Assembly: GCF_021726515.1 (NCBI RefSeq)
Contig: NZ_JAKKCJ010000002.1
Span: 1 to 64,000, forward strand
Direction of reading: 5' to 3'
DNA length: 64,000 nucleotides
From: Vibrio sp. CK2-1
GTDB taxonomy: Bacteria > Pseudomonadota > Gammaproteobacteria > Enterobacterales > Vibrionaceae
Position 1 is the stretch's first letter, and each line of letters begins with the position of its first letter. Of the stretch, positions 26,475 through 34,922 are shown piece after piece. The notes under the pieces were generated by a model. The model was not told the origin of the DNA, did no database searches, and saw only the letters and a program-made list of their open reading frames with translations. A program made the translations under genes and the position numbers.

Positions 26475-28529
26475 ATGTCTAATCCGTTACTCTCGTTCGT
26501 CGAATCTAAAGATGGTTTACCCCCGTTTTCTCAAATTAAACCAGAACATGTCCAACCTGCTGTAGAGCAAGCGATTGCTGATTGCCGTGCCCAAGTTGAA
26601 AAAGTACTTGCTGGTGGTGAAAAGCCAACGTGGGATACCCTTTGTGAGCCACTAACAGAAACCGATGATCGTTTAAGTCGTCTTTGGTCACCAGTTAGTC
26701 ATTTAAATTCGGTTCAAAACAGCGAAGAATTGCGTGAAGCTTATGAAGCCTGTTTACCATTACTGTCTGAGTACGGCACTTGGGTTGGTCAACATAAAGG
26801 ACTGTACGAAGCGTATAAAGCACTTAAAGCCAGTGATGAATTTGCTAGCCTCAATACCGCGCAACAAAAATCGATCACCGATGCATTAAAAGATTTTGAA
26901 TTATCGGGTATTGGTTTACCTGCTAATGAACAAAAACGTTATGGCGAAATCAGCAAGCGTCTCTCTGAGCTTGGTTCTAAGTTCTCGAACAATGTGCTTG
27001 ATGCGACTATGGGTTGGACGAAGCATATTACCGAGGAAGCGGAATTAGCCGGTATGCCAGAATCTGCAATGGCGGCAGCAAAAGCCAATGCAGAAGCGAA
27101 AGAGTTAGAGGGTTGGTTACTAACACTAGAAATGCCATCTTACATTCCTGTAATGACGTACTGTGACAACCAGGCATTGCGTCAAGAAATGTACGAAGCC
27201 TTTGTGACTCGTGCTTCTGATCGTGGTCCAAATGCCGGCAAGTGGGACAACACAGAAGTGATGGCGGAAGAATTAAAACTTCGTCATGAAATCGCGCGTC
27301 TGCTTGGTTTTAGCTCTTATGCTGAAAAATCTCTCGCCACCAAAATGGCAGAAACACCAGCGCAAGTCTTAGAGTTTCTTAATAACTTGGCGACCAAAGC
27401 GAAACCTCAAGGTGAGCGTGAAGTTGAAGAACTACGTCAATTTGCTGAGCAAGAATGTGGTGTCACTGAGCTAAACCTGTGGGACATTGCTTACTACAGC
27501 GAAAAGCAAAAACAAAAGCTGTTCCAAATTTCCGATGAAGAATTACGCCCATACTTCCCTGAATCAAAAGCGGTATCTGGCTTATTTGAAGTATTAAATC
27601 GCGTCTTCGGCATGACAGTGACTGAAAAAACGAGCGTTGATGTTTGGCATGAGTCGGTGCGTTTCTTTGAAATCACCGATAGCAAAGGTCAATTGCGCGG
27701 TAGCTTTTACTTAGATTTATACGCTCGCGAGCACAAACGTGGTGGCGCTTGGATGGATGAGTGTCGCGTACGTCGCACGCTGGCTGACGGTGCAACTCAA
27801 TCACCAGTGGCTTACTTGACCTGTAACTTTAACAAGCCAGTCGGTGATAAACCTGCCTTGTTTACACATGATGAAGTCGTAACTTTGTTCCATGAATTTG
27901 GTCACGGTATTCACCACATGCTAACTCAAGTTGAAGTGGCTGCGGTATCAGGCATTAACGGCGTACCTTGGGATGCGGTTGAGCTACCAAGTCAGTTCCT
28001 AGAAAACTGGTGTTGGGAAGAAGAGGCACTCTCGTTCATTTCTGGTCATTACCAAACCGGTGAAGCGCTTCCAAAAGAAATGCTGGATAAAATGCTTGCA
28101 GCGAAGAACTTCCAATCGGCAATGTTTATCCTGCGTCAGTTAGAATTCGGTCTATTCGACTTTACGCTGCATTCACAATACGACCCAGAAGTTGGCGCTA
28201 AAGTGCTGGAAACGCTGGCGGATGTGAAATCTAAAGTAGCGGTATTACCAGGTTTAGAATGGAACCGTTTTTCACATGCCTTCAGCCATATTTTCGCTGG
28301 TGGTTATAGCGCGGGTTACTACAGCTACTTGTGGGCAGAACTGCTTTCAAGTGACGCTTACTCACGCTTTGAAGAAGAAGGGATCTTCAACAAAGAAACC
28401 GGACAAAGCTTCTTGAATAACATCCTAGAAATGGGCGGCAGTGAAGAGCCGATGGAGCTATTCAAACGCTTCCGTGGCCGTGAGCCGAAAATTGATGCGT
28501 TATTGCGTCATGCGGGGATAGAGGGCTAA
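26475..28529 (+). CDS. prlC: Oligopeptidase A
   Basis: This 684-aa M3-family zinc metallopeptidase is cytosolic and degrades peptides, including cleaved signal peptides. The zinc motif HEFGH is at residues 473-477 within TLFHEFGHGIHHMLT, and the distal glutamate region lies about 25 residues later. AAGGAAAG precedes the ATG. The stop codon is followed at once by a CTCG-rich repeat and then by a hairpin terminator. Confidence 0.97.
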   Translation: MSNPLLSFVESKDGLPPFSQIKPEHVQPAVEQAIADCRAQVEKVLAGGEKPTWDTLCEPLTETDDRLSRLWSPVSHLNSVQNSEELREAYEACLPLLSEYGTWVGQHKGLYEAYKALKASDEFASLNTAQQKSITDALKDFELSGIGLPANEQKRYGEISKRLSELGSKFSNNVLDATMGWTKHITEEAELAGMPESAMAAAKANAEAKELEGWLLTLEMPSYIPVMTYCDNQALRQEMYEAFVTRASDRGPNAGKWDNTEVMAEELKLRHEIARLLGFSSYAEKSLATKMAETPAQVLEFLNNLATKAKPQGEREVEELRQFAEQECGVTELNLWDIAYYSEKQKQKLFQISDEELRPYFPESKAVSGLFEVLNRVFGMTVTEKTSVDVWHESVRFFEITDSKGQLRGSFYLDLYAREHKRGGAWMDECRVRRTLADGATQSPVAYLTCNFNKPVGDKPALFTHDEVVTLFHEFGHGIHHMLTQVEVAAVSGINGVPWDAVELPSQFLENWCWEEEALSFISGHYQTGEALPKEMLDKMLAAKNFQSAMFILRQLEFGLFDFTLHSQYDPEVGAKVLETLADVKSKVAVLPGLEWNRFSHAFSHIFAGGYSAGYYSYLWAELLSSDAYSRFEEEGIFNKETGQSFLNNILEMGGSEEPMELFKRFRGREPKIDALLRHAGIEG

Positions 28530-28573
28530 CTTCGGTTCTCGAATATCGGGCGCTTCGCTGCTCGTGACTTGAA
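28530..28573. repeat. CTCG-rich stop-adjacent repeat (prlC)
   Basis: Directly after the prlC stop comes TTCTCGAATATCGGGCGCTT then CGCTGCTCGTGACTTG. The same words follow the stops of aceA (30677-30715) and glcB (32457-32493) on the opposite strand, and more divergent forms follow argO, the XRE gene and phoX. Confidence 0.65.
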
Positions 28574-28578
28574 AAAGA

Positions 28579-28620
28579 TAGAAGCGATTTCATTAAATGG
28601 GATCGCTTCTATTGTTTTAT
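28579..28620. terminator. Terminator between prlC and argP
   Basis: The stem AGAAGCGAT / ATCGCTTCT with an AT-rich loop and following TTGTTTTAT lies between the convergent prlC and argP genes. Confidence 0.75.
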
Positions 28621-28646
28621 TCTAGTGTGAGAGTGACATGCTTATT

Positions 28647-28684
28647 CGAGCAACGAGCAACGAGCAACGAGCAACGAGCAACGA
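28647..28684. repeat. Heptamer microsatellite (CGAGCAA)n
   Basis: Five perfect tandem copies of the 7-bp word CGAGCAA plus CGA end 5 bp before the argP stop codon. The word shares the CGAG core of the stop-adjacent repeats nearby. Confidence 0.9.
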
Positions 28685-28689
28685 AATAT

Positions 28690-29577
28690 CTACCTAATCA
28701 TCCCCTTGGTTTTCTCTCCTACCAATACATCCGACAACTTATTCAATACCGATCCCGTTTGATGCCAATAATGCCAGTACAAGGGCACCTCAATTCCTTC
28801 ACGTTCGGGGAATATATCCACTAATTGCGCTGCAAAAGGTTGGGCTTGAATCACTGGCAACAATCCATAACCTTGACCATTTAAGATCATGTCGGCCAGC
28901 CCTTCGCTTGATGGACAAATATGGTAGGGGAATTGGGTAGGTAAGCCCCATTTTTGAAACTGCTGTTTTTGCAGCTTATCGTCTGCGCCAAAAATTACCG
29001 CTGGAGCAATCTGTAATATGTCAGCAAGATCTTGTTCCGATTGCGAAGTCTGGAAGTATCTTTTATTAAAATCGGGAGAACAATAGAAACGATATTCCAT
29101 CGAACCTAAATACTCACAACGAATGCCAGATAAGGTTTTATTCGAACTGCATAAACAGCCCATGGCTAATCCTTCTTCGAGGTGCTTTAAGCCTTCGCTT
29201 TGATCTTCAATTAAAATATCAAACATTACATTATGTTGTTGATGGAAATCTTTGGTCGCTTTAAACCACCAAGTGGCAAGGCTATCAGCATTGATGACAA
29301 TTTTGAGTGGGTGAGATACACCGTCTTCACCGAGTAGGTGGTGCAGTTCAAATTCGAGTTGCTTGACCTTCATGGCGTGATTAACCAGATTTTGCCCGGT
29401 TGGTGTGAGGGTTAAGTTCTTACCTCGTTGCACGAGAATGGCACCAACCCTTTGTTCTAGGTTAGTAATTCTTTGTGAAATGGCCGATTGACTAATATTG
29501 AGTTCTTGTGCCGCAGCTTCAAAACTTTTCAGCGCTGCAATTCTTTCCAGTGATTCTAATAACTTGTAGTCAAACAT
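28690..29577 (-). CDS. argP: LysR-type regulator ArgP
   Basis: This 295-aa LysR regulator controls the basic amino acid exporter argO in response to arginine and lysine. The helix-turn-helix lies at about residues 10-55 (FEAAAQELNISQSAISQRI) and the effector domain carries the ArgP-like INADSLATWW. It diverges from argO. ATG 29577 has AAGG at 7-nt spacing; an upstream GTG would add two residues. Confidence 0.92.
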   Translation of the reverse strand: MFDYKLLESLERIAALKSFEAAAQELNISQSAISQRITNLEQRVGAILVQRGKNLTLTPTGQNLVNHAMKVKQLEFELHHLLGEDGVSHPLKIVINADSLATWWFKATKDFHQQHNVMFDILIEDQSEGLKHLEEGLAMGCLCSSNKTLSGIRCEYLGSMEYRFYCSPDFNKRYFQTSQSEQDLADILQIAPAVIFGADDKLQKQQFQKWGLPTQFPYHICPSSEGLADMILNGQGYGLLPVIQAQPFAAQLVDIFPEREGIEVPLYWHYWHQTGSVLNKLSDVLVGEKTKGMIR

Positions 29578-29702
29578 GCCCACGCCTTGCTTAAGTAATT
29601 CTTATGAAGCTTCAATTATTTTAATTTTAACTTAAGTATTTTGTAGCGCAATATTAGCGTACATCAAATGTGAGTGAACAATAATAACTAGGAATAGAAA
29701 AC

Positions 29703-30326
29703 ATGTTGAGTGTGGTACTAAAGGGCGCGTTTGTATCCGGTAGTCTCATTGTGGCGATTGGTAGTCAGAATGCCTTTTTGCTTAAATCTGGTTTGAAAAA
29801 TAACTATGTAATGCTGGTGGCGACCTTATGTTTCTTAGGGGATGTATTGCTGATCAGTACTGGTGTGCTTGGGGTTGGCGCATTATTACAGCAAGCCCCT
29901 GTGATGACAGAAATCTTAACCTTGTGTGGTATCGCATTTTTATGTTGGTATGGTTTTTTATCCGCGAAATCAGCGTGGCGCGGGCAAAGTCATTTAGATA
30001 TTGATAACTCGGAAGTCAGTCGCAACTGGGTCAAGGTGGCGTTAATGACCTTGGCGATGACGTTTTTAAATCCGCATGTTTATATCGACACCATTTTGGT
30101 GTTAGGTGGCATTACCTCATCATTAAACTTTGAAGAAAAACGTTGGTTCTTAGTTGGCGCGTTAACCGCCTCTGCGATTTGGTTTTATGGCGTGGCGTAT
30201 ATTGCCAAAAAGCTGATCCCATTTTTTGCTAACCCGAAAACCTGGCAGATTTTGGATACAGTGATTGCGGTGATTATGTTTTCGATTGCGGCGGGGTTGG
30301 TGAAGACTTTAGTTCCTAGTTCCTAG
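29703..30326 (+). CDS. argO: Arginine/lysine exporter ArgO (LysE family)
   Basis: This 207-aa inner-membrane protein of the LysE/ArgO family has about six helices and the N-terminal motif VAIGSQNAFLLKSGL. It exports arginine (and canavanine) and is activated by ArgP, whose gene is divergent 126 bp away. The last codons (LVPSS and stop TAG) are read from the start of a TAGTTCC heptamer array, so the C-terminal end is repeat-encoded. Confidence 0.92.
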   Translation: MLSVVLKGAFVSGSLIVAIGSQNAFLLKSGLKNNYVMLVATLCFLGDVLLISTGVLGVGALLQQAPVMTEILTLCGIAFLCWYGFLSAKSAWRGQSHLDIDNSEVSRNWVKVALMTLAMTFLNPHVYIDTILVLGGITSSLNFEEKRWFLVGALTASAIWFYGVAYIAKKLIPFFANPKTWQILDTVIAVIMFSIAAGLVKTLVPSS

Positions 30327-30344
30327 TTCCTAGTTCCTAGTTTC
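30310..30344. repeat. Heptamer microsatellite (TAGTTCC)n at the argO stop
   Basis: Four perfect copies of TAGTTCC and one TAGTTTC run in tandem, overlapping the last 17 bases of argO and supplying its stop codon. Related CTAGTTCC/CTAGG words lie in the tRNA-His/Pro spacers and in the array at 36429-36840. Confidence 0.9.
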
Positions 30345-30417
30345 TAGGAGCGTGGCTCGGTGCTCGGGCACTACGTTGCTCGTAGCTCGAACGGCGGTGG
30401 AAGATAGTAATAAAAGT
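30345..30417. repeat. CTCG-rich repeat after argO
   Basis: The words GGCTCGGTGCTCGGGCACTA then CGTTGCTCGTAGCTCGAACG form a divergent member of the stop-adjacent family. No open reading frame is present. Confidence 0.5.
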
Positions 30418-30514
30418 TGTCATCCCTGAAACGACGAAGGAGTTATCAGGGATCTATATTCAGCGCGCTGTGATTAGATTCCTGCTCTCGCTATGGCTCG
30501 GCGGGAATGACGGG
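30418..30514 (+). repeat. Dispersed palindromic repeat, copy 1
   Basis: The element opens with GTCATCCCTGA and closes with GGGAATGACG. Inside are two hairpins: ATCCCTGA / TCAGGGAT, and a region around ATTCCTGCTCTCGC. About 60 bp of it recur inverted at 44342-44404, making it a dispersed non-coding repeat. Confidence 0.7.
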
Positions 30515-30603
30515 AAAATGAAGAAGCTCAGGTTGCTTTGGATTTTAGTTTTTCGAGCCAAGAGCAATAACGCGGCCGAGATTCCGAGCTTCGAATAACG
30601 ATA

Positions 30604-30652
30604 AAAAAGGCTTCCATACTCTCATGAATTGAGAAGTAGGAAGCCTTTTGAT
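30604..30652. terminator. Bidirectional terminator between argO and aceA
   Basis: The stem AAAAGGCTTCC / GGAAGCCTTTT has an inner TACTCTC / GAGAAGTA extension and A and T tracts on the two sides. It serves the convergent argO and aceA transcripts. Confidence 0.85.
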
Positions 30653-30676
30653 TAAGGGAACGAGTTAAATCTTTTT

Positions 30677-30715
30677 CAAGCCACGAGCAGCGTAGCGCCC
30701 GAGTCTCGAGCTACG
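30677..30715. repeat. CTCG-rich stop-adjacent repeat (aceA)
   Basis: ACGAGCAGCGTAGCGCCCGA then GTCTCGAGCTACG abuts the aceA stop codon on its 3' side. It is nearly the same as the copy behind glcB. Confidence 0.75.
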
Positions 30716-32329
30716 TTACGAAAACTGATTCATCGTATTATTCTCTCCAGATGCTTTCAGAGCTTGGTCACCTGAGAAGTACTCTTTGTGATCATCACCG
30801 ATGTTCGAGCCTGACATATCCTGATGTTTCACCGAAGCCAAACCTTGACGCAGTTCTTTACGCTGAACGCCTGCTACGTATGCCAACATGCCTTGCTCAC
30901 CGAAGTAGTCTTTCGCCAAGTTATCGGTTGAAAGTGCTGCGGTGTGGTAAGTCGGTAGCGTAATCAAGTGGTGGAAAATACCCGCTTGCGCCGCCGCATC
31001 ACGTTGGAAGCTTTGGATTTTGGCATCCGCTTCTAGTGCTAGTTCTGAACCGTCATACACTTGGCTCATTAACTGGTCACGATCGTAAGCCGATACATCT
31101 TGACCTGCTTCTGCCCACATATCGAATACTTGCTGACGGAAGTTAAGCGTCCAGTTGAACGATGGGCTGTTGTTGTACACCAACTTAGCATTTGGAATGA
31201 CTTCACGGATACGATTTACCATACCAGCGATTTGACCAATATGCGGTTTTTCGGTCTCAATCCATAGTAGATCGGCGCCGTTTTGTAGCGAAGTAATGCA
31301 ATCTAGCACTACGCGATCTTCACCTGTGTTTGGCTTAAAGCGAACTAGGCCATTTGGTAGTCGAGTCGGTTTAATTACCGCATTACCTTGTTTTAGTACC
31401 ATATCACCTGAGTTCAATTCGCTTAGTGATTGGATCTCAATCCCATCAATGTAGGCATTGTACTGGTCGGCTAAATCGCCTTCGCTTTGTGATACTGGGA
31501 TTTTTTGGGTAAGACCCGCACCTAGTGAATCTGTACGCGCTACAATCACACCATCTTCCACGCCAAGTTCTAGGAATGCGTAGCGAACTGCGTTAATTTT
31601 CGCTAAAAAGTCTTCATGTGGCACCGTTACCTTACCGTCTTGGTGACCACATTGTTTAGCATCTGACACCTGGTTTTCGATTTGAATACAACATGCACCT
31701 GCTTCAATCATTTTCTTCGCCAGTAGGTAGGTCGCTTCTTCGTTACCAAAACCGGCATCGATATCGGCAATGATAGGCACTACATGAGTTTCAAAATTAT
31801 CGATCTGCTTTTGTACCGCTTGTACTTTGATTTGATCGCCTGACGCTTGCGCCGCATCAAGATCTTTAAATAGATGATTTAGCTCACGCGCATCCGCTTG
31901 TTTTAAGAAGGTGTACAGCTCTTCAATCAGCATTGGCACTGAGGTTTTCTCGTGCATGGATTGGTCGGGTAGTGGACCAAACTCAGAACGCATTGCGGCT
32001 ACCATCCAACCTGAAAGGTATAAGTAACGGCCACGAGTCGTTTCAAAATGCTTCTTAATTGAAATCATTTTTTGTTGGCCGATAAAGCCATGCCAGCAAC
32101 CTAGAGACTGCGTGTAATTGGCAGAGTTTTGGTCATAAGCATCCATATCTTCACGCATAATTTTTGCCGTAAAGCGTGCAATATCAAGCCCAGTGCGGAA
32201 GCGGTTTTGTAAGCGCATACGAGCGACGTATTCTGGCGTGATAGCATTCCAGGTACTTTGGCTTTCAATGGTTTTTTGCGCTTCAGTTAGTTGGTGCTTA
32301 TAGCTATTTGGGGTTGTTGTATTTGGCAT
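30716..32329 (-). CDS. aceA: Isocitrate lyase (long form)
   Basis: This 537-aa enzyme splits isocitrate into glyoxylate and succinate, the first step of the glyoxylate bypass for growth on acetate or fatty acids. The active-site cysteine is in KQCGH near residue 225, and substrate-binding WIETEKPH and NNSPSFNW are present. The length fits the long isocitrate lyase subclass rather than the roughly 434-aa E. coli form. It shares its locus with malate synthase G (164-bp gap), probably under the same control. Confidence 0.96.
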   Translation of the reverse strand: MPNTTTPNSYKHQLTEAQKTIESQSTWNAITPEYVARMRLQNRFRTGLDIARFTAKIMREDMDAYDQNSANYTQSLGCWHGFIGQQKMISIKKHFETTRGRYLYLSGWMVAAMRSEFGPLPDQSMHEKTSVPMLIEELYTFLKQADARELNHLFKDLDAAQASGDQIKVQAVQKQIDNFETHVVPIIADIDAGFGNEEATYLLAKKMIEAGACCIQIENQVSDAKQCGHQDGKVTVPHEDFLAKINAVRYAFLELGVEDGVIVARTDSLGAGLTQKIPVSQSEGDLADQYNAYIDGIEIQSLSELNSGDMVLKQGNAVIKPTRLPNGLVRFKPNTGEDRVVLDCITSLQNGADLLWIETEKPHIGQIAGMVNRIREVIPNAKLVYNNSPSFNWTLNFRQQVFDMWAEAGQDVSAYDRDQLMSQVYDGSELALEADAKIQSFQRDAAAQAGIFHHLITLPTYHTAALSTDNLAKDYFGEQGMLAYVAGVQRKELRQGLASVKHQDMSGSNIGDDHKEYFSGDQALKASGENNTMNQFS

Positions 32330-32344
32330 AATGATTCCCTTCTA

Positions 32345-32410
32345 TATTTTCGTTGCTAGAGCGCTTCGCTTCTCGTGTTTCGTCGCTCGGACGCTCTGCG
32401 TTTTTCGTTA
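32345..32410. repeat. CTCG-rich repeat between glcB and aceA
   Basis: GCTAGAGCGCTTCGCTTCTC then GTGTTTCGTCGCTCGG shares words with the stop-adjacent repeats. Here it sits in the aceA 5' region. Confidence 0.5.
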
Positions 32411-32456
32411 TTGGATTTGGTATGTTTTTATCGTTTTAGGTGCGCTGCACTTCGAT

Positions 32457-32493
32457 AAACGAGCAGCGTAGCGCCCTAGATTCGAGATTCGTT
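32457..32493. repeat. CTCG-rich stop-adjacent repeat (glcB)
   Basis: ACGAGCAGCGTAGCGCCCTA then GATTCGAGATTCG ends at the glcB stop codon. It matches the aceA copy except for a few bases. Confidence 0.75.
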
Positions 32494-34692
32494 TTAGCTT
32501 TTTGCCCAAACTCGATACTGATGCAACAGCGGTTCGGTATACCCACTCGGTTGATTACGGCCTTGGAAAATCAACTCTCTTGCGGCTTGAAATGCTAGGC
32601 TTTGCTCAACATTTGGCAGCATAGGTTGATAACCTTCTGAGCCTTCGTTTTGTGCATCAACTACCTGAGCCATTTTGTGCATGCTGTCCATCACTTGCTC
32701 CGGGCGGCAAACTTTGTGCAATAACCAGTTAGCAATGTGTTGGCTGGAAATACGCAAAGTGGCGCGGTCTTCCATCAGCTCGATGTTATTAATATCGGGC
32801 ACTTTTGAGCAGCCAATACCCATCTCAACCCAGCGAACTACGTAGCCTAAGATGCCTTGAATATTGTTATCGAGTTCCGCTTCAATTTGTTGTTGAGAAA
32901 GCGTTTCTTCTAGTAATTCAAGGGTTAATAAATCCGCTTGGTTAGTCGGAGTGCGCTCAGCAATCATTTGTTGCTCGGCAAACACGTCTACTTGGTGATA
33001 ATGCAAAGCGTGCAATGTGGCCGCGGTCGGCGAAGGTACCCAAGCGGTATTAGCGCCCGATTTCGGATGAGCCACTTTAGCCGCCATCATGGCTTTCATT
33101 TCTTCTGGCATTGCCCACATGCCTTTGCCAATCTGCGCTTTACCAGTAAAACCACACGCTAGACCCACTTCGACATTGTTGTTTTCATAAGCTTGAATCC
33201 AGGTTTGCTGTTTAATATCGGCTTTCGGTTTAAAAGCGCCGGCTTGCATGCTGGTATGAATTTCATCGCCAGTGCGGTCTAAAAATCCGGTGTTGATGAA
33301 TACCACGCGTGATTGTGCGGCGCGGATACACTCTTTTAAATTAACGGTAGTGCGACGTTCTTCATCCATAATCCCCATTTTGATGGTATTTGGCGCAAGA
33401 CCGAGCATGTTCTCTACACGTTCGAATAGCTCATTGCTGAACGCCACTTCTTCTGGACCATGCATTTTCGGTTTAACAATATAAATGCTGCCAGTACGAC
33501 TATTGGTGACGCGACATGCTTGTGGGTTCTTAATTTCAATCGCGGCAATAAGTGCTGTGATCACCGCATCAATTAAGCCTTCCGGCATATTTTTACCTTG
33601 CGAGGTTTGCACCAAATCACTGGTCATTAGGTGACCAACGTTACGAACCAATAGTAATGAACGACCATGCAAGTTGTAGTCATCACCATTTTTATGGGTG
33701 TAACTACGGTCGCAGTTCAGGCGGCGGATCTGGGTTTGATTGCCTTTGCTGATCGTGGCGGTTAGGTTGCCAGTGATCAGGCCAAACCAATTTTGATAGG
33801 CTTCAAGTTTGTCTTGGCTATCGACCGCGGCAACGGAGTCTTCAAAATCCATGATGGTCGAAAGCGCCGATTCCACTTGAATATCATCTAGGCCGGCAAT
33901 GTCATGCTTACCAATTGCGCCTTTGCGGTTAATGATTAACTCAATGTGCAAACCGTGGTTTTTCAACACGATAGAAGTCGGCTCTACATCTGGGTTACTA
34001 GAGGCAACGAACTGACAAGGCTGAGCTAAACCCGATTGACTACCATCAGGGAACGTCGCTAATAAGTGATGGAAATACACCGAATAGCTTTGAACATCGT
34101 GATGTGAGCCTTGTTTTAGTGGGAAGTTGTCATCTAAAAAGGTTTTAGCGAAATCAATCACATGTTTGCCACGAGCTGGGTTGTATTTCTTACCCGCTTT
34201 TAAGCCTTCCGATTGAGTAATGATGTCGCTGCCGTACGCTGCATCGTAAAGACTACCCCAGCGAGCATTGGCGGCATTAAGTGCAAAGCGAGCATTCTTA
34301 ATCGGTACGACAAGTTGCGGCCCCGCGAGTGTGGCAATTTCTTGATCAACATTTTGGGTGCTGATTTGAAAGTCGTCGCCTTGTTCCACTAGGTAACCAA
34401 TTTGCTGTAAAAATGCCTGATATTCGCCTTGATTAAATTGAGGGTGACTTTTGTGCCAGTCATCAATTTGAGTTTGTAGGCGAGTACGAGTTTCTAGCAA
34501 TGCTTGATTCTTCGGCGCAAGATCATTGAGAAGTTGGCTGAAATTAGCCCAAAATTGCTGCTGATCGAGACCGGTTAGTGGCAATACTTGTTGATTGACG
34601 AATTGAACTAGCTCGGCATTGAATTGGTGTTGAGTGGCTAATGTTGTCTGTGTGCTGGTCATTGGACCATCGATAGTATGTGCTAAGTTCAT
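32494..34692 (-). CDS. glcB: Malate synthase G
   Basis: This 732-aa enzyme condenses glyoxylate with acetyl-CoA to malate and completes the glyoxylate bypass. It aligns along its length with remembered E. coli GlcB, including ARFALNAANARWGSLYDA, MGIMDEERRT, FINTGFLDRTGDE and WVPSPTAATLHALHYHQ. The start is placed at MNLAHTIDG (34692) because GAGGGA lies 6 nt upstream. A GTG at 34776 would add 28 residues of low-complexity sequence without a ribosome site. It is divergent from the XRE regulator. Confidence 0.95.
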   Translation of the reverse strand: MNLAHTIDGPMTSTQTTLATQHQFNAELVQFVNQQVLPLTGLDQQQFWANFSQLLNDLAPKNQALLETRTRLQTQIDDWHKSHPQFNQGEYQAFLQQIGYLVEQGDDFQISTQNVDQEIATLAGPQLVVPIKNARFALNAANARWGSLYDAAYGSDIITQSEGLKAGKKYNPARGKHVIDFAKTFLDDNFPLKQGSHHDVQSYSVYFHHLLATFPDGSQSGLAQPCQFVASSNPDVEPTSIVLKNHGLHIELIINRKGAIGKHDIAGLDDIQVESALSTIMDFEDSVAAVDSQDKLEAYQNWFGLITGNLTATISKGNQTQIRRLNCDRSYTHKNGDDYNLHGRSLLLVRNVGHLMTSDLVQTSQGKNMPEGLIDAVITALIAAIEIKNPQACRVTNSRTGSIYIVKPKMHGPEEVAFSNELFERVENMLGLAPNTIKMGIMDEERRTTVNLKECIRAAQSRVVFINTGFLDRTGDEIHTSMQAGAFKPKADIKQQTWIQAYENNNVEVGLACGFTGKAQIGKGMWAMPEEMKAMMAAKVAHPKSGANTAWVPSPTAATLHALHYHQVDVFAEQQMIAERTPTNQADLLTLELLEETLSQQQIEAELDNNIQGILGYVVRWVEMGIGCSKVPDINNIELMEDRATLRISSQHIANWLLHKVCRPEQVMDSMHKMAQVVDAQNEGSEGYQPMLPNVEQSLAFQAARELIFQGRNQPSGYTEPLLHQYRVWAKS

Positions 34693-34883
34693 ATTCATTC
34701 CCTCATGTTGCGACTCGTTTTGTAGCAGTGGCGATGATTTGATATTGGCTTTTTGACTATTTGTTTTTTGAGTCACCGTTTATTCTTAATAAGTGACCGC
34801 TGTCTTAAAGTTGAACATCAAATGCTGCTTTTTCATCCTGTGACTAAAAGAATAGCGATAAACTGACTAAAATTTCACAAAGA

Positions 34884-34903
34884 AAATTACACAGTGTAAA
34901 TTT
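34884..34903. promoter_or_regulatory. Palindrome in the glcB / XRE-regulator divergent promoter
   Basis: TTACACAGTGTAA (34887-34899) is a perfect odd palindrome with A/T-rich flanks, and a further TTTTACA follows. It lies 24 bp before the regulator start and is a candidate binding site for that regulator, by position only. Confidence 0.5.
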
Positions 34904-34922
34904 TACAAATACGAGGTCAGGG

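Noticed and set aside
34693..34776. N-terminal extension of malate synthase G from a GTG start
   Set aside because: The extra residues are low-complexity, not present in the family, and no ribosome site precedes the GTG.
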